From assembly GCA_963422465.1 (NCBI GenBank), contig OY730174.1:806001-870000 (forward strand): 64,000 nt of DNA, given 5' to 3'. The position numbers were made by a program, and so were the translations under genes. The notes under the pieces were generated by a model, which did no database searches, was not told the origin of the DNA, and saw only the letters and a list, made by a program, of their open reading frames with translations. Position 1 is the stretch's first letter, and each line of letters opens with the position of its first letter. The stretch comes from Lichina pygmaea (taxonomy: Eukaryota > Ascomycota > Lichinomycetes > Lichinales > Lichinaceae). Positions 1 to 12,357 of the stretch are shown here, one piece after another.

Positions 1-271
1 CACCTTGCCGCCGCTGCGAACTTTATCCACCGAAGCCAACTTCGAATCCCAAATTCTTTAGCTGACAGGAACAGGAGGACCATCTCGTGCCCTCTCTACT
101 GTGGCCACGGCGAGTTTACCTCTACTTGCTCACTGTAGTTCTACAATTGCCCTCTAACTTGAAAACCTAGCATGGTATTCAATTCTGCTGCTCTCCTCTC
201 CCCCCTCGCCCATCCCCCTTCCCCAGCTCATCAACGCTTGTCACCGCTCACAACCCAAGAAAACCATCCCT

Positions 272-1648
272 ATGAACCCCACCAAGCCACAGGCCGCCGC
301 TCAAGAACAACCCAGTGTTGACGAAAATAACAACAACAACAACAACAACAACAATCGAGATGTAGCCAAGGAGCTTTGTTCCGAGATCGTCGAGCTGGAA
401 CTTCGGCTACGGGATGCTAGACGACGGCTCGACGAGGCTGGTCGCTGTCTTGGTGCTAGCGTGGGAGATGGAGGAGGACAGACTGATGGAGGAGGAGGGC
501 GAGGTGGAACGGTGACGCTTGATTCAGAACACGGTAATCTATGTCCTGTTCTTGCGCTGTTCACAATACTCTGGCTCCTTCTCCTTGTTCCCCAGAACAT
601 GACCTACCAGTCCCTATCTCTCAGGCAGGCAATCTCCATCACGTCTTCTTGCAGTCTGAGTGATGGTCGTCAATCAATTTTCATCTCCGCAATTGACACT
701 TCCGCCGTTCTCTCTTGCATAGCCTCACCAAGACCGGGCATTGTCTCGCACGGCAAGGTGGCGGTCAACCACGCTCTTCTACTTCTGTCGGACTCGGCGC
801 TGCCACTAGGATCCTTCGCCTTTTCATCGGGTCTGGAGTCCTATCTCGCCCATCACCGGAGGCGGGCTCGGGGATCGATACCGGGTTCTTCCTCCTTCAC
901 GTCCTCGTCGTCCGCAGTGTCGGGGTCACCCCCCACCCCTGGCAACTCCGTGAGAGCCGTCCCCTCGTTCATGCTTTTCTTGTCCCTGTCACTATCGTCC
1001 GTGGCTTCGACCGCGTTGCCGTATGTCCTCGCGGCTCATCGATCCCCGGAGACCATCATCGCGCTGGACGACCAGTACGACGCGTCGCTGGCCTGCACCG
1101 TTGCGCGCCGGGCCAGCATCGCGCAGGGACGCGCGCTGTTGAGCGTCTGGACGCGCGCTTTCGCGGCGAGTTTGAGCGGTGCGGTAGCCGGGGACGAGGA
1201 TCTCCAAGCGGCAGTCGCAGCAATCGAGGAGCTGCGTCGAGCATCCTCCCACCCGTCGTCCTCGTCCCACAGATCCACCTCTACAGCCCCTCACGTTCCC
1301 GACTCGCGTCCCCGCGGCACACATCACGCTCCATTTCCGCCATCTTCTCACTTCCCTCCGCTCTGGGGCGCCGTGACGCGCGTCATGGCCGTCGCCGCGT
1401 ACGAAGCCGCCTATGTGTTCTTGCTGAATCACGTCAAGGCCGTGGTCAGCGCCGCCGTGCGCGCCAACGTGCTCGGCTCGTACCAGGCCCAAGCCATCCT
1501 CGTGGACGACCGCACGCGGGAAGCCATAGAGCGGGCTCTCCACGAGAACCGGACCGTCGCCGTCCAGAACGCAGCGCAGACGGCGCCCGTCCTCGATCTT
1601 TGGATGGGCAGACATGAGTTGCTGTATTCGAGGATATTCAATTCATGA
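272..1648 (+). CDS. ureF: Urease accessory protein UreF-like
   Basis: UreF works with UreD/UreG to load nickel into apo-urease in the cytosol. The diagnostic block LLLLSDSALPLGSFAFSSGL is followed by the all-helical UreF core. The C-terminus LDLWMGRHELLYSRIFNS is what I expect of fungal UreF. The N-terminal part has an Asn run coded by a CAA/AAC microsatellite and then a charged coiled-coil-like segment. One reading frame spans the whole interval (458 codons). The non-conserved stretch before the UreF core looks intronic: a GT at 534 and an AG ending at 722 remove 189 nt in frame and give about 395 residues. A smaller intron, 660-722, would also keep frame. The core contains a Ser/Pro-rich insertion. 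The gene converges on the next gene with 237 bp between stops. The family call is firm; the N-terminal structure is not. Confidence 0.82.
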   Translation: MNPTKPQAAAQEQPSVDENNNNNNNNNNRDVAKELCSEIVELELRLRDARRRLDEAGRCLGASVGDGGGQTDGGGGRGGTVTLDSEHGNLCPVLALFTILWLLLLVPQNMTYQSLSLRQAISITSSCSLSDGRQSIFISAIDTSAVLSCIASPRPGIVSHGKVAVNHALLLLSDSALPLGSFAFSSGLESYLAHHRRRARGSIPGSSSFTSSSSAVSGSPPTPGNSVRAVPSFMLFLSLSLSSVASTALPYVLAAHRSPETIIALDDQYDASLACTVARRASIAQGRALLSVWTRAFAASLSGAVAGDEDLQAAVAAIEELRRASSHPSSSSHRSTSTAPHVPDSRPRGTHHAPFPPSSHFPPLWGAVTRVMAVAAYEAAYVFLLNHVKAVVSAAVRANVLGSYQAQAILVDDRTREAIERALHENRTVAVQNAAQTAPVLDLWMGRHELLYSRIFNS

Positions 1649-1885
1649 TATGCCATCAGCCCTCGTTTTGATTGGAAGAGGGAATGCTAAGTTAGTGCGC
1701 GATTGTGTTGGAGGTTGACGGGCTGATCTTTAGAAGCGCATGATCGTCTGTACAGAGAGCAAAGAGAGAAGGGCGGGGTGAGGGGGTTAATAATTAGTAG
1801 TAGTACAGCACGGCTTTCAACCGGCGCCTGTCACATGCTCACGGGCGCCACATTCTCCGTATGCTTTTCAGCCGCGCAAGACACA

Positions 1886-3631
1886 TTACAGAGCCCCTCC
1901 GACAAGGCTCACGATCCACATGGCGATGCGGACATGCAAGCCGACCCTCCTCTCGGCAGTCGCAAAGTCGTCGATCGTCACCATCCTCGCATGCTCCTGC
2001 AGCCAGTCCTGCTCCTCTGCCAAGCGCCGCTGGAGGTCAAGGTCACGCGTGAGGACAAGCAAATTCATCTCGAGATCGAGCGAGTAGCTGCGCTTGGTGT
2101 AGTTCGACGACCCGACGAGCGTCATGCTCGGGTATTTTTCGCCCGGCGCCGTCACCCACAGGCCCTTGGCGTGATACGTCCAGCCGTCGGGCTCGCCGAT
2201 GGTGCCCCGTCGCCATTCGCGCAGTTCGATCTCGCCGCCTCGGCCGGCGCGTTGCACGCTCTCTAGAAAACGTCGGGCGAGCAGCGAGTACGCTGGGGGC
2301 AAGAGCGAAGAGATCCCTTTCGACCCGTAGAACCCATTGGCCCACGGAGATGCGGTCACCACCGTGCCTTGCGCGCACCGCGACGCAAGCAGAAGCGATT
2401 TCAGCTCCGGCTGGATGTTGAAGTACCCCGCCGTGAAGGTCCAACGGCAGCCAGGGAAGCCCGTGGAGAGCGTCTGTAGGACGGTGGTCAAGCCTGGGTA
2501 CTCGGTCGATGTGTCGGGTCGGAGAAGTGGCGTGAGCTGGGCCAACGGATAAATGGTTGTGTCTGACGTGGGGGCCACGTGCAGTTGAGATGCTGCTGAG
2601 GGCTTGATTAGCTGGTTCATGACGTTCCCAGCGCTTGCAATAAAGCCGGAGGGATCTTTCAACGGCGAAGGTGCCGGATTGGCATTGGGCCAATTCATCA
2701 CGTAAGAGCCCTCTGAATTAGTCTCCGGCTGCAAATCAAAGCTGAGCTTGCTGACCGCTTCATGAATGCTTGCAAAGTAATCCGTAACCCGCTTGGAAGA
2801 AATCAGATGATATCTATCCTGCCTGTTTGTAAAGTAATCTCTGGACATGTTTGCACTGGTAGACGCGAATCAGCTCAATGGGTTTGACATGCGTCAATGC
2901 AAGCCGCTGAAGAGCTCTTACCCGGAGATGATGACCTCATCGTCAAAACCATATAGTTTCATATGTTGCAGACCCCATCCCTCATTGATCCGCCTGGGGA
3001 TAATCCGCTTCCGAAGACCTGTTAGATTCGGCGTATGGTACATGCGGACCTCTACGCGGCTCGAGCCAAACTCGACAATGAGGGGAACAAGCAGACTGGC
3101 GCATGATGGCTGTGGCGTCTCTCGCGTACCCCGTAACGCGTCCGTGAGGAAAGACACAGTAAGATCTGGGTTGTTTGCCAAGGCCTTGCGAATCGTGGCT
3201 ATCTGAGCCTTGGGTCAGAATGGCTGTGACCTCTCTCATTTCGACTGCCTTCTTACCAAGTCATGTTCGCTGCGTCCAATATATAATGTGGACAGGTAGA
3301 CTCTAGATTTTGCGTTCAAGATCTTGCCCTATCAAGTGTTAAATCCCTTCGTGAGCGCTTTTTCCGCACATCTCACCTTGACAGTCTCAAAGAACTGCTC
3401 TGGAGTCCGAATAATACGGATCTGAGAAGCGCGAATATCGAACCTTGGAGACAACTTGTCCAGTTCATTTTGAAGGCCCGCCAGTGCAGAGAACGCGGAT
3501 GGCGAACTCTGCGCCGCCAAAGGTGTCGCTGTGCATGATATGAATCTGGTCTGCCCTTGCTTGAGGAGTTTTTGGGTAGTGTGCCGCCAGCTGGTGGATG
3601 TCCGGCAAGAGGTAGCCCGTCCAATTAGCAT
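1886..3631 (-). CDS. PGS1: CDP-diacylglycerol-glycerol-3-phosphate 3-phosphatidyltransferase (PGP synthase)
   Basis: This enzyme makes phosphatidylglycerophosphate, the first committed step to phosphatidylglycerol and cardiolipin, in mitochondria. It belongs to the phospholipase D superfamily. Four exons are read on the minus strand: 3631-3377, 3328-3257, 3202-2922 and 2855-1886. They sum to 1578 nt, or 525 residues, close to yeast Pgs1 (about 520). The first HKD motif, HMKLYGFD, is followed by EVIISGANMSRDYFTNRQ across the third intron. The second, HAKGLW, is followed by LVGSSNYTKRS. Introns are 48, 54 and 66 nt with GT-AG ends. The basic, Ser/Thr-rich N-terminus beginning MLIGRATSCR fits a mitochondrial presequence. 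An upstream start cannot be excluded. Confidence 0.92.
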
Positions 3632-3967
3632 GCTACTCGGGGACTGTCGTCGGTCTGGGATGCTCGAAGGCTACGTAGGTACCGGTACGTACGTACCAGT
3701 ATGTCAATGACGGACACCAAAATCTGGGCAGGTGGTAGTAGGCGGGGGACAAAACTCATGGCAGTACGGCGTCGGGTGCGGGAGCCACTACGCTTGGAGT
3801 AAGAGCGCCTAGCTGACACTGTTTTCACTAGGGGTGCCTCCCATCAAGACCGCCTAAGTTAGATACAACTTCTGTATCTCAAAAGACTGTGGAGCTTCTG
3901 CTTACTAATCTACGGAAGCGAGCGAGACAACCAACTTCGGATCAGCCGACAGCCACCATCGAACACC

Positions 3968-4807
3968 ATGTCTACGTTAGCTAGGACGTTAAGGAACCTG
4001 CGAAAGATTGGCTTCAAGGTATTTGCATAGCTCGAGGTGCCACAGTGTCGGAGCTAACAATGTATCTACTGTAGGAATATGGCCATCAACTACAGGTACG
4101 CACTTTGAGCCCTGAGGGTTTGTTTTCTGTTCGCATTACCTGCGTTGGCTGATCGTCTCTGCTATGCTTGCTGTAGTATATGGGTATGTCATGACGTCGA
4201 CGGTGAAATGGTCTGTTGCTGATAGCAAGCAGGGGATACCAAAGTCGGCACCCTTGTCGCTACAGATCGATTTGGCAACAAGTACTATGAGAACAAGGAT
4301 GAGCTTCCATGTAAGCCAGCTATGTATCAAGCGAATTTTCATGCGACTCACTATGATGTCTAGTAAGGACTCGATGGGTGGACTACGCGCAAAAAGAATT
4401 CGATCCGTAAGGTGGACCCTCAACCTTCGCTGCACAGGTATGGTTTGCTTACAATCTGCTGCAGGACGCAACTAGAGCCCGGCTGGTATGGCCCCATCCA
4501 CATTGAGAGAAATCACTCTGTTGAAGTGCTCATTTGGAATCAGGCACGCTTGGATGTCCTACATGGTAGACAAACCTCCCAGCGAAGAGCCGATCCTTCA
4601 ACTTGGTCATAGGCAATGGGAGAAGAAAGAGCATCGGCCAACCATGACCGCATCACGGGCCAGATACACTCCCTACAGCACGTGAGTTTTACGGTCTCTC
4701 GAGTCTGTTACCCTCCATCTAGAGTGCCCCAAATGATAATTTGCGGCAGAACGAAGCCCAAGTTTTCAGCTTGGAATCCTGTAGCGGCTCCTCGACAGGA
4801 GCCATAG
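3968..4807 (+). CDS. NDUFA12: NADH:ubiquinone oxidoreductase subunit NDUFA12 (B17.2 family)
   Basis: This is an accessory subunit of mitochondrial complex I. Eight exons (3968-4018, 4075-4095, 4177-4183, 4233-4310, 4364-4406, 4465-4485, 4544-4681, 4750-4807) sum to 417 nt, 138 residues, the usual size for the family. Conserved blocks include TLRNLRKIGFKEYGHQLQYM, then GDTKVGTLVATDRFGNKYY, LPLRTRWVDY, PGWHAWMSYMVDKPP and the C-terminal PKFSAWNPVAAPR. Exon 3 is only 7 nt (TATATGG) and supplies Tyr-Met-Gly of the conserved QYMGDTK block. All introns are GT-AG and 49-81 nt. No targeting presequence is evident, which is normal for this subunit. It is divergently arranged with PGS1. Confidence 0.93.
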
Positions 4808-5461
4808 CATATTCTCACCGGAACGACAACGCAGACAGCTTGAGAGTCTTTACAATTATCCTTTAATGGAACCACTTCAAGCCGCCTGATATCACAAAGG
4901 TCGGAGATCGTCCTGCGTATCTGTGTATATAAGACCTGCGGTAACGTTGCGCCCAGTTAAGGCTGTTCTGTATTGTGATACATACGTACTAAGTCCACAG
5001 AAGTACGTAGCCCCGCCGACGTGGGATACCGGTAACTAGTACCCTCGTACCTTCGTATACTCGTACTCGTGCGGGGCAATTGGGGGGTTATTGATTCAGC
5101 ACCGTCGTATCCGGTCTCTCGTACCGTTAGGTACCCAGTACTCCGCGCCGGAGTATGTAGGAGGTACGATATGTAGCTCCGTACGTTTCGCAAAGTAAGT
5201 GGAACGACCCTACCCAGGCCAAGGCGCGGTATTCCTCCCCACAGTATCGAGTACTCATACATTACGGTACCACATCACGTGAGCTTGATTGTGCGTCGAG
5301 GAAACATGGTTTCCACAACCGTTGTGGATCAATTTCTCCACAACGTTAATGCATCGATAATCAGTCGACAGCCCGTAGCGTCAGGCAACTGCAAGTCAAG
5401 ACAGCGCTTTCATCAGACCCGTCAATGCCATTGAGAGCTCCACTTTCGTGATCGGAGAGGG
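4808..5461. other. Intergenic region, GTAC/TACGTA-rich
   Basis: No gene is visible. Between about 4975 and 5275 the DNA is crowded with GTAC, TACGTA and related palindromes. A perfect TCACGTGA box lies at 5275-5282, about 180 bp upstream of the proposed ABC transporter start, and is a plausible promoter element. Confidence 0.6.
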
Positions 5462-8400
5462 ATGTTACCGGGGTGCTCGGGTGGCGAGTGGGTCGTAGAT
5501 GACTTCAGCGATTGTTTTCGGACGGCGTATGTCCTGGCCGAGACTAAGATTGAAACTTGAACGCATGGCTGACCAGAGGCTATCATCAGCTACCTGCAGA
5601 CCGTGTTCCCAGCAATCGCCTGTGCAGTTTCCCTTTTCCTCCTAATCGCTCAGATCTGGCGTCGAGTCGATCATGCCAGAAGCAAATATGATTATGAAGC
5701 TCTCGGGGCGAATGGCCATAGCGTCAGCTCCAGGAGGCCGTCGATCCAGACTCAGCCAACATCGGGCCCGGCGGAGGAGCAGGATAGTAACGACACCGCC
5801 TTCTCTACCATTGTCCAGGCCCCTGAGGCTGTCACGGGGCATCATGTATCCCTGCAGCGCACGAGCAGCCGCACAGATGGATCCATCGTCGAGATGGATA
5901 AGGCCCGGGCCGAAGTCAGTCTGGTGACTGTCGAGATGGTCGCGGCGGCGGCCCAGGTCTTCATTCACTTGATCCTGCTCGCCCCGCTGCTGACACGGAC
6001 CGAGGGCGAATTTGGGGCCGCTGTGACGAACCTGGTCACATGGACCTATGTCTTTGGTCTCGTTACCGTCCGCCTCGTCTCGTCTATGCGCCCACGCTAC
6101 TTGATTGTTGGGCTGTGGTATCATACGGCATGTCTGTATGGCTTTGAGTGGCTGCTAGCGACACTGGTCCTGCGACATGCCTTTTTGGTGGAGAGCGGTT
6201 TTGGACTCTACCAGGCCTTATATGTTGCTCGGTTCGCCTTCGCCACGCTCGTCTTCGGTATAGCTCTGACGACCAGGAAGGGCAACAAGAGCATAATGGT
6301 CGAGCACGACAAGGGACTGGAGCCGTCGCCCGAGCCGTTGGCGAGCTTGCTCTCACGGTTCACCTTCAGCTGGGTGGATCCTCTGGTCTGGAAAGGGTAC
6401 CAGAGCAACCTGAAGATGCCAGACATCTGGGATTTGCCCAAGAAAGACAGGGCTGCCTGGATCCTTGAAGATTTTCGCCAGGTCAAGAAGACGTCGGCCT
6501 TAGCTTGGCGCCTGTTCGGATATTTTCGCTCGACTTTTCTGCTCCAGGGCGCTTGGGCCGCAGTCGCCAGCATTTTCACCTTTGCGCCGACTCTGCTGCT
6601 GAAGCCCATTCTCGAGTACGTCGAACAGCCCAACGAAAGTCCTCGAAGCGCGGCGTGGCTCTATGTGATTCTCCTATTCGTCACAGGATGCATCACGTCC
6701 CTCTGTGACGGCCAGGCTCTCTGGCTAGGACGGAGGATCTGTGTCCGCTTGCATGCCATCATCGTCGGAGAGATCTACGCCAAGACGCTGAGGCGTAAGG
6801 TTGCATCCGCGACCGATACCGTGTTGGGCGGTGAGGACGTTCATGGAGGGAAGGATGACGGCGGATCCAAGCGGAGCTTGATGTCGCGTATCCTGCCGTT
6901 CGGGCGACGAAGGAAGCGCGGGGCCGAAGGGAAGCAGAAGAACAAGAGATCCACGGCCACCCAAGTGCCGGGTTCGGACTCGGATGCGTCGGACAAGGAG
7001 GGCGATTCGGACTCTCAGGCGAACATCGGCACCATCATCAACCTCATGGCTGTCGATTCGCTGAAGCTGGCGGAGGTCAGCGCGTACCTTCACTTCTTGT
7101 GGGCTGCCGTGCCCATCGAGATCGCCGTCTCCGTTGGGTTGTTGTACGGCCTGCTCGGCCTGAGTTCGATCGCCGGTATTGGCGTGATGCTCATCTTGCT
7201 TCCGGTCAATCTCATGATCGCGAGAGGGTTCAGCATCTTCCAGAAGAGGATCATGGCAGCGACGGATGCCCGGATCCACATCACCAACGAGGTGCTCCAG
7301 AACATCCGTATCATCAAATTCTTCGCCTGGGAGCACCGATTCGGTCGCCTGGTTGACGAGAAACGGGCGATCGAGCTCCGGCATCTTCGCAATCGCTACC
7401 TCTTGTGGTCCGCCGCGGCCACGATCTTCTGGGGCTCGCCCTTGATCATCGCCTTTCTGACCTTCTTCGTTTACACCGTGATCGAGAAGAAAGATCTCGT
7501 GCCGTCGGTGGCGTTCACTGCGCTGTCCCTATTCAACATCCTTCGCGTGCCGCTGGATCAGCTCGCGGACATGATCGCTCACGTGCAGGAATCCAAGGTC
7601 TCGGTCGATCGGATCGAAGAGTTCCTAGACGAAGACGAGACCGAGAAGTACACCCAGCTCGACGAGACGCTTCATGACGAGCACAACGAGGCCATGATTG
7701 GGTTCCGCGAGGCTACCTGCACCTGGGGTTCCCGAAGAGCAGCCAAGCGCGGAGAAGGTACGGCTTTCGCTCTCCGGGATCTTGACTTGACCTTTCGGGT
7801 CGGCCAGCTCAACGTCGTCACCGGACCCACGGGGTCCGGGAAGACATCCCTACTCATGGCTCTCCTCGGCGAAATGGCTTTGTTGCAGGGGCAGATCTCC
7901 CTTCCGGGGGCTTTCAGTCGTGAGGATCTAGCTCCGGATCGCGAGACTGGCCTGATGGAGTGTGTCGCGTACTGTGCTCAACAAGCATGGCTCGTCAACG
8001 GCACCATCAAGCAGAACATCCTCTTCGCCAGCCCGGTCGACGAGAAGCGCTACAATGCCGTCCTACGAGCGTGCGCCCTGGAGCGGGACCTGGAGATCCT
8101 ACCTGCGGGTGATCAGACCCCCGTCGGCGAGAAAGGCATTTCTCTATCTGGCGGCCAGAAGCAGAGGATATCCCTCGCCCGGGCTCTCTACTCGAAAACG
8201 CGGCACGTGCTGCTGGACGACTGCTTGAGCGCTGTTGACTCCCATACGGCAAAATGGATCTTTGAGCACTGCATCATGGGTCCGCTGATGTATAGCCGAA
8301 CCTGCATCTTGGTGACACACAACGTCGCCCTCTGCGTTCCTCGCGCACAGTTCGTTGTCTGCCTCGAAAATGGCGCGGTCGTCGCTCAGGGCTCGCCACA

Positions 8401-10780
8401 GGAGATTAAGTCCTCTGGCATTCTTGGTGACGATCTCCAAAAGTCTACGGCCGGCTCGACGAGTAGTTCGGCTCCGCAGTCGAGGCCACAATCTGCAATT
8501 CTCAGGGTGGAGGATCTGGCGGAGGCCGCCCTGCCAGACGGCCATGCCAATGGCTCTGAAAACGGCGTCCTCAGCGGCAAAGCCCCTAAACCAACAGATT
8601 TCAATGAAGCCGGCAGCGGCGTCATCCACGAGGAAGAAGTCGCGGTGGGACGCATCAAGTGGCCGATCATCAAGATCTATCTTGTAGCGATGGGCGCATG
8701 GTATTACTGGGTTGCCGCCGCGGCCATCTTTGCTGTCGAGCAAGTCTCGTACGTGTCCAGCAATGTCTGGGTGCGAGAATGGGCCAACTCTTATCAGTCG
8801 GTGCAGCTGTTCTCTCTGGATCTGGCATCAGGTGTTTCCGCCTTGATCTTCCCTAACAAGTACCGGAGTCTTGGGTTGCCCAGTTGCGTGGCGAGTGGTT
8901 CATGCCCTTGGACGATGCCTACCCGCCTCTCGAGCGCCCAGACGACGTCGAGCACGGACATGTCAGAGGGCCGTCGGCCGGACCTCAGATATTACCTCTC
9001 CGTTTATGCTGCACTGGTGTTCGGATTCATGCTCCTCTGCGCCATCAGAGAACTGACGCTGTTTTGGGGCTCGCTTACGGCCTCTCGAAGGCTACATCGA
9101 CGTCTCCTCGAAGCCGTTACGCGGGCCAAGTTCACCTTCTTCGACTCGACCCCGCTTGGACAGCTCATGAACCGGTTCTCGAAGGATATCGAAGCCATCG
9201 ACCAGCAGATCGCTCCCACCGCCTTGAGCGTCCTATGCTGCCTGGCCTCGGTGATCACGATCGTCGTCCTCATCTCCATCATCACACCGGGATTCCTCGT
9301 CGCTGCCATTGTCATCACCGCCGTGTACTACTTGATTGGAATGTTCTACATCCGATCATCTAGGGATCTAAAGCGGCTAGAGGCCGTTCAGCGAAGCCCG
9401 ATCTATCAACAGTTTGGAGAGACGCTGAACGGCGTGACGACGATACGTGCCTACGGTGACGAGCGTAGGTTCATCCGGGAGAATATGCAGCGCGTCAACA
9501 ACCACCACCGCCCCTTTCTCTACCTTTGGTCAACGAACCGATGGCTGGCCTTCCGAGTAGATGTCGTAGGTGCCATGGTCTCGTTCTTCGCCGGCTGCTT
9601 TGTCATCATCAACGTCGGCAAGATCGATCCGGGAGCAGCGGGCCTGTCGTTGACGTACGCGGTTACATTCACCGAGAACGTTCTCTGGCTCGTTCGGTTG
9701 TACTCCGTGAATGAGCAGAATATGAACTCGTAAGCCCTTCCCATCTGTCGTTCTACGCAAGATCGCGCTAATGGTTTTCAGGGTCGAGCGCATTCAACAA
9801 TACATGCAGGTGCCACAGGAAGCGACAGCCATCGTCCCAGAGAACCGACCGCCCTCGAACTGGCCCAGCGAAGGTGCCGTGCAGTTTGTGGACTACTCTA
9901 CCCGCTATCGAAGCGATCTGGATCCGGTGCTCAGTCACATCGACCTTGAAATTCGGCCCCTCGAAAAGGTGGGAATTGTTGGAAGGACCGGTGCGGGGAA
10001 GAGTTCCCTCGCCCTGGCACTCTTCCGCGGCTTGGAGGCCGGAGAAGGGAGGATCGTGATCGACGGCATTGATATATCGACCATCGGACTACAGGATCTG
10101 CGAGAGTCGATCACCATTGTGCCTCAAGGTAGGCTGGTACCAAAGTCCCCGAGACTGGCTCGCAGCGTGTTGACTCATGTCGCCGTGTAGATCCCACGCT
10201 CTTTGCAGGTACCATCCGCACCAACCTTGATCCTTTTGGGCTGTTCACGGATGAAGATGTCTTTGCTGCGCTTCGTCGCGTCCGACTCATCGACACACCT
10301 AGTTCTGTGTCGCGGCCCAGCACCTCCGGCGGATCAGGTGACCCCTTAAGCCGCATCAACAAGAATATCTTTCTCGATCTCTCGTCACAGGTGACAGAAT
10401 CGGGTACCAATCTCTCTCAAGGGCAGCGACAGCTCCTTTGTCTCGCCCGGGCCTTGCTGAAGGAGCCTCGGGTGATCTTGATGGACGAGGCGACTGCCTC
10501 GATCGACTACAACACCGACGCCAAGATCCAAGAGACCGTACATGATCTCAAGAGCACCACCATCACCATCGCTCATCGGCTCCAGACGATCATCGACTAC
10601 GATAAGGTGCTCGTCTTGGAGAAGGGTGAGGTCAAGGAATTCGACCATCCATGGATCCTACTGCAGGACGAGAGCAGCGTCTTCTACGGCATGTGCGACA
10701 TGACCGGAGATCTCGCAGCCTTGAGCGAAACTGCCAAGAGGGCGTGGAAAGGCCCAAAGCTGGTCGATGTGGACGACTGA
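5462..10780 (+). CDS. ABCC-family ABC transporter (Ybt1/bile-acid-transporter-like)
   Basis: A full-length multidrug-resistance-associated (ABCC) exporter, probably vacuolar or plasma-membrane, pumping organic anions or conjugates. Exons 5462-5526, 5590-9729, 9782-10128 and 10191-10780 sum to 5142 nt, 1713 residues. The first exon was placed because the main frame has no in-frame ATG; it restores an N-terminus with DDFSDCFR before the first membrane segments (TMD0). NBD1 has Walker A GPTGSGKT near residue 769, signature LSGGQKQR and Walker B VLLDDCLSAVD. The Asp in place of the catalytic Glu is typical of ABCC NBD1. NBD2 has Walker A GRTGAGKS near 1468, signature LSQGQRQ and Walker B ILMDEATASID, with canonical Glu. 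A charged linker rich in Lys and Ser lies in TMD1 near residues 420-490. The substrate cannot be read from sequence. Confidence 0.9.
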
Positions 10781-12357
10781 GCGTTGTCTATGCTCCCCTG
10801 CATTTCTACCTGTGTTCATACGTCTACGAGTATAGGCATGTCACAAGGACGGAACAGTGCCAGCACTACGGACTGGAGATCTACCCTCCAGGCTACGAAA
10901 GAAGAGAGGCCCGCTAGAGGAACAGGACTGGTCATCAATAGTTCAAAACACTCATAACGCTCATAACATTCATAACGCTCGTAACACTCGTAACGCTCAT
11001 AACGCTCAAAGTACTCAGATCATCATCTCGATGGCTCAAAAGAAGGCCATTCTCAAGCTCCGTGCGAGGGCCGACTAGGACAGCCCCAACAAACCGCAGG
11101 TATCGCCGCAAGAGGGCTGCAGCTAATCATGCTGGTGCAGTCCATGGATCGGAGTAGTAGCTCCATCACCATGACCACTACCAACAAACACCACCACCAC
11201 TACTGCTATCGCCGTTGTCGTCGAGGAGTAGAGCTGCCCCCGTCAGGTGACATCTAGCCACCGACAGTGGGCTCTATATGCGTTGATCAGGAGAGGGGCT
11301 ACATCTTTGCGGTGCTGCTGTGATCCTTGTTGTTTGTTGTGTTGTGTGTTTTTTGATGTCTAGATCTTGATGGCTCTTGTCTGCTATTTATATTGTGATG
11401 TTCCATCTCCTCTTGTCTCTTGTTCCATTGTTTTCTGCTCTGTGATCCCATTGTTTGAGAGCTGTGATACTACTGCTCTGTCGTCTACTGTCTCATTGTC
11501 CTCTAGTCTCCGTTCTCTTCGTTCATTGTTTCCTGCTTTGTGATCTTGTCACGAATCACAACTCGGAGCTCGCGGCTCGGAGGCCTGACCAGTTGCTGTG
11601 GCCGAGGACCATTGTGGGCAGGAGCTAGGACAGACATGGCCACTAGCAGCTCGAGACACTATACGGAAGTATTGCGAGTTCTTGTCCTGGAACAATCAAT
11701 TTTCAACTTCAACCCATGATTCTCGAGCTCGTAGATCCCCGCGATCGCCTAGGTCGTTCCTAGGCGCACTCGCGGTGCCACGGCACCCTATGACAAGCTC
11801 TGTAACTCAAAACTTCTGAGCCTACAAGTCCGCCTAGACTCTTGGCCTCAAGTCTTGGGGATCTGTCTTATGAGTTCTTTCATCACACATATGTAGCATG
11901 TCAAGCGCCTGAGAACTTGTGGTGTTTCCATCTGCACTAATGATTTCAATCATAAATAGGAGCACGGTGCTAGCAAATAAGTGACTACGGAACGTAGTAA
12001 TTCATAAATTCTGCACTGATGCTTGTGGCAACCTGGGGATCTGTTTCCAAGCTTACGTAAGTACCGGTAAGGTACGGTGCCGTGAGTATGTACTCCCGTA
12101 CCATACGGTAAGGCTGCAGACTATTGCAGCTCAAACCCAATGATAGACAGAGCTGATCATATCAAACACATGTCAGTAACGCACATCAGCAGACAGGTAG
12201 CTATCCATCCACACGATGTTTGCGCACTGTCATCCTTTCAAACAAAGATCTATCACAACATCTACAGAAGTGGCCTGTCACCGACCGTCCCTGCCGTAAA
12301 GAGCGTCGTCCTTTCATCTTGTCACTCCAAACTCTGGGCCACCGTTTCACCGCCGCC
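10781..12357. other. Intergenic region without a recognisable gene
   Basis: It holds a short 9-bp tandem repeat, a T-rich stretch around 11320-11560 and a GTAC-rich patch at about 12055-12115. Short open frames are present, but none has a recognisable motif or splice-supported extension. Confidence 0.5.
10951..11008. repeat. Imperfect 9-bp tandem repeat (CTCATAACG-like)
   Basis: About six imperfect copies of a 9-bp unit of the form CTCATAACG, just downstream of the ABC transporter stop. Read in one frame it would code an Asn/His/Ala/Arg repeat, but nothing supports translation. Confidence 0.75.

Noticed and set aside
4407-4411. An apparent 2-nt frameshift in NDUFA12 after EFDP
   Set aside because: An intron at 4407-4464 removes it and restores PTQLEPGWHAWMSY, so there is no frameshift.
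8825-8990. Possible extra intron in the extracellular loop of the first ABCC transporter
   Set aside because: The frame stays open and exon lengths already sum to a multiple of three; loop length varies in this family, so no intron was added.
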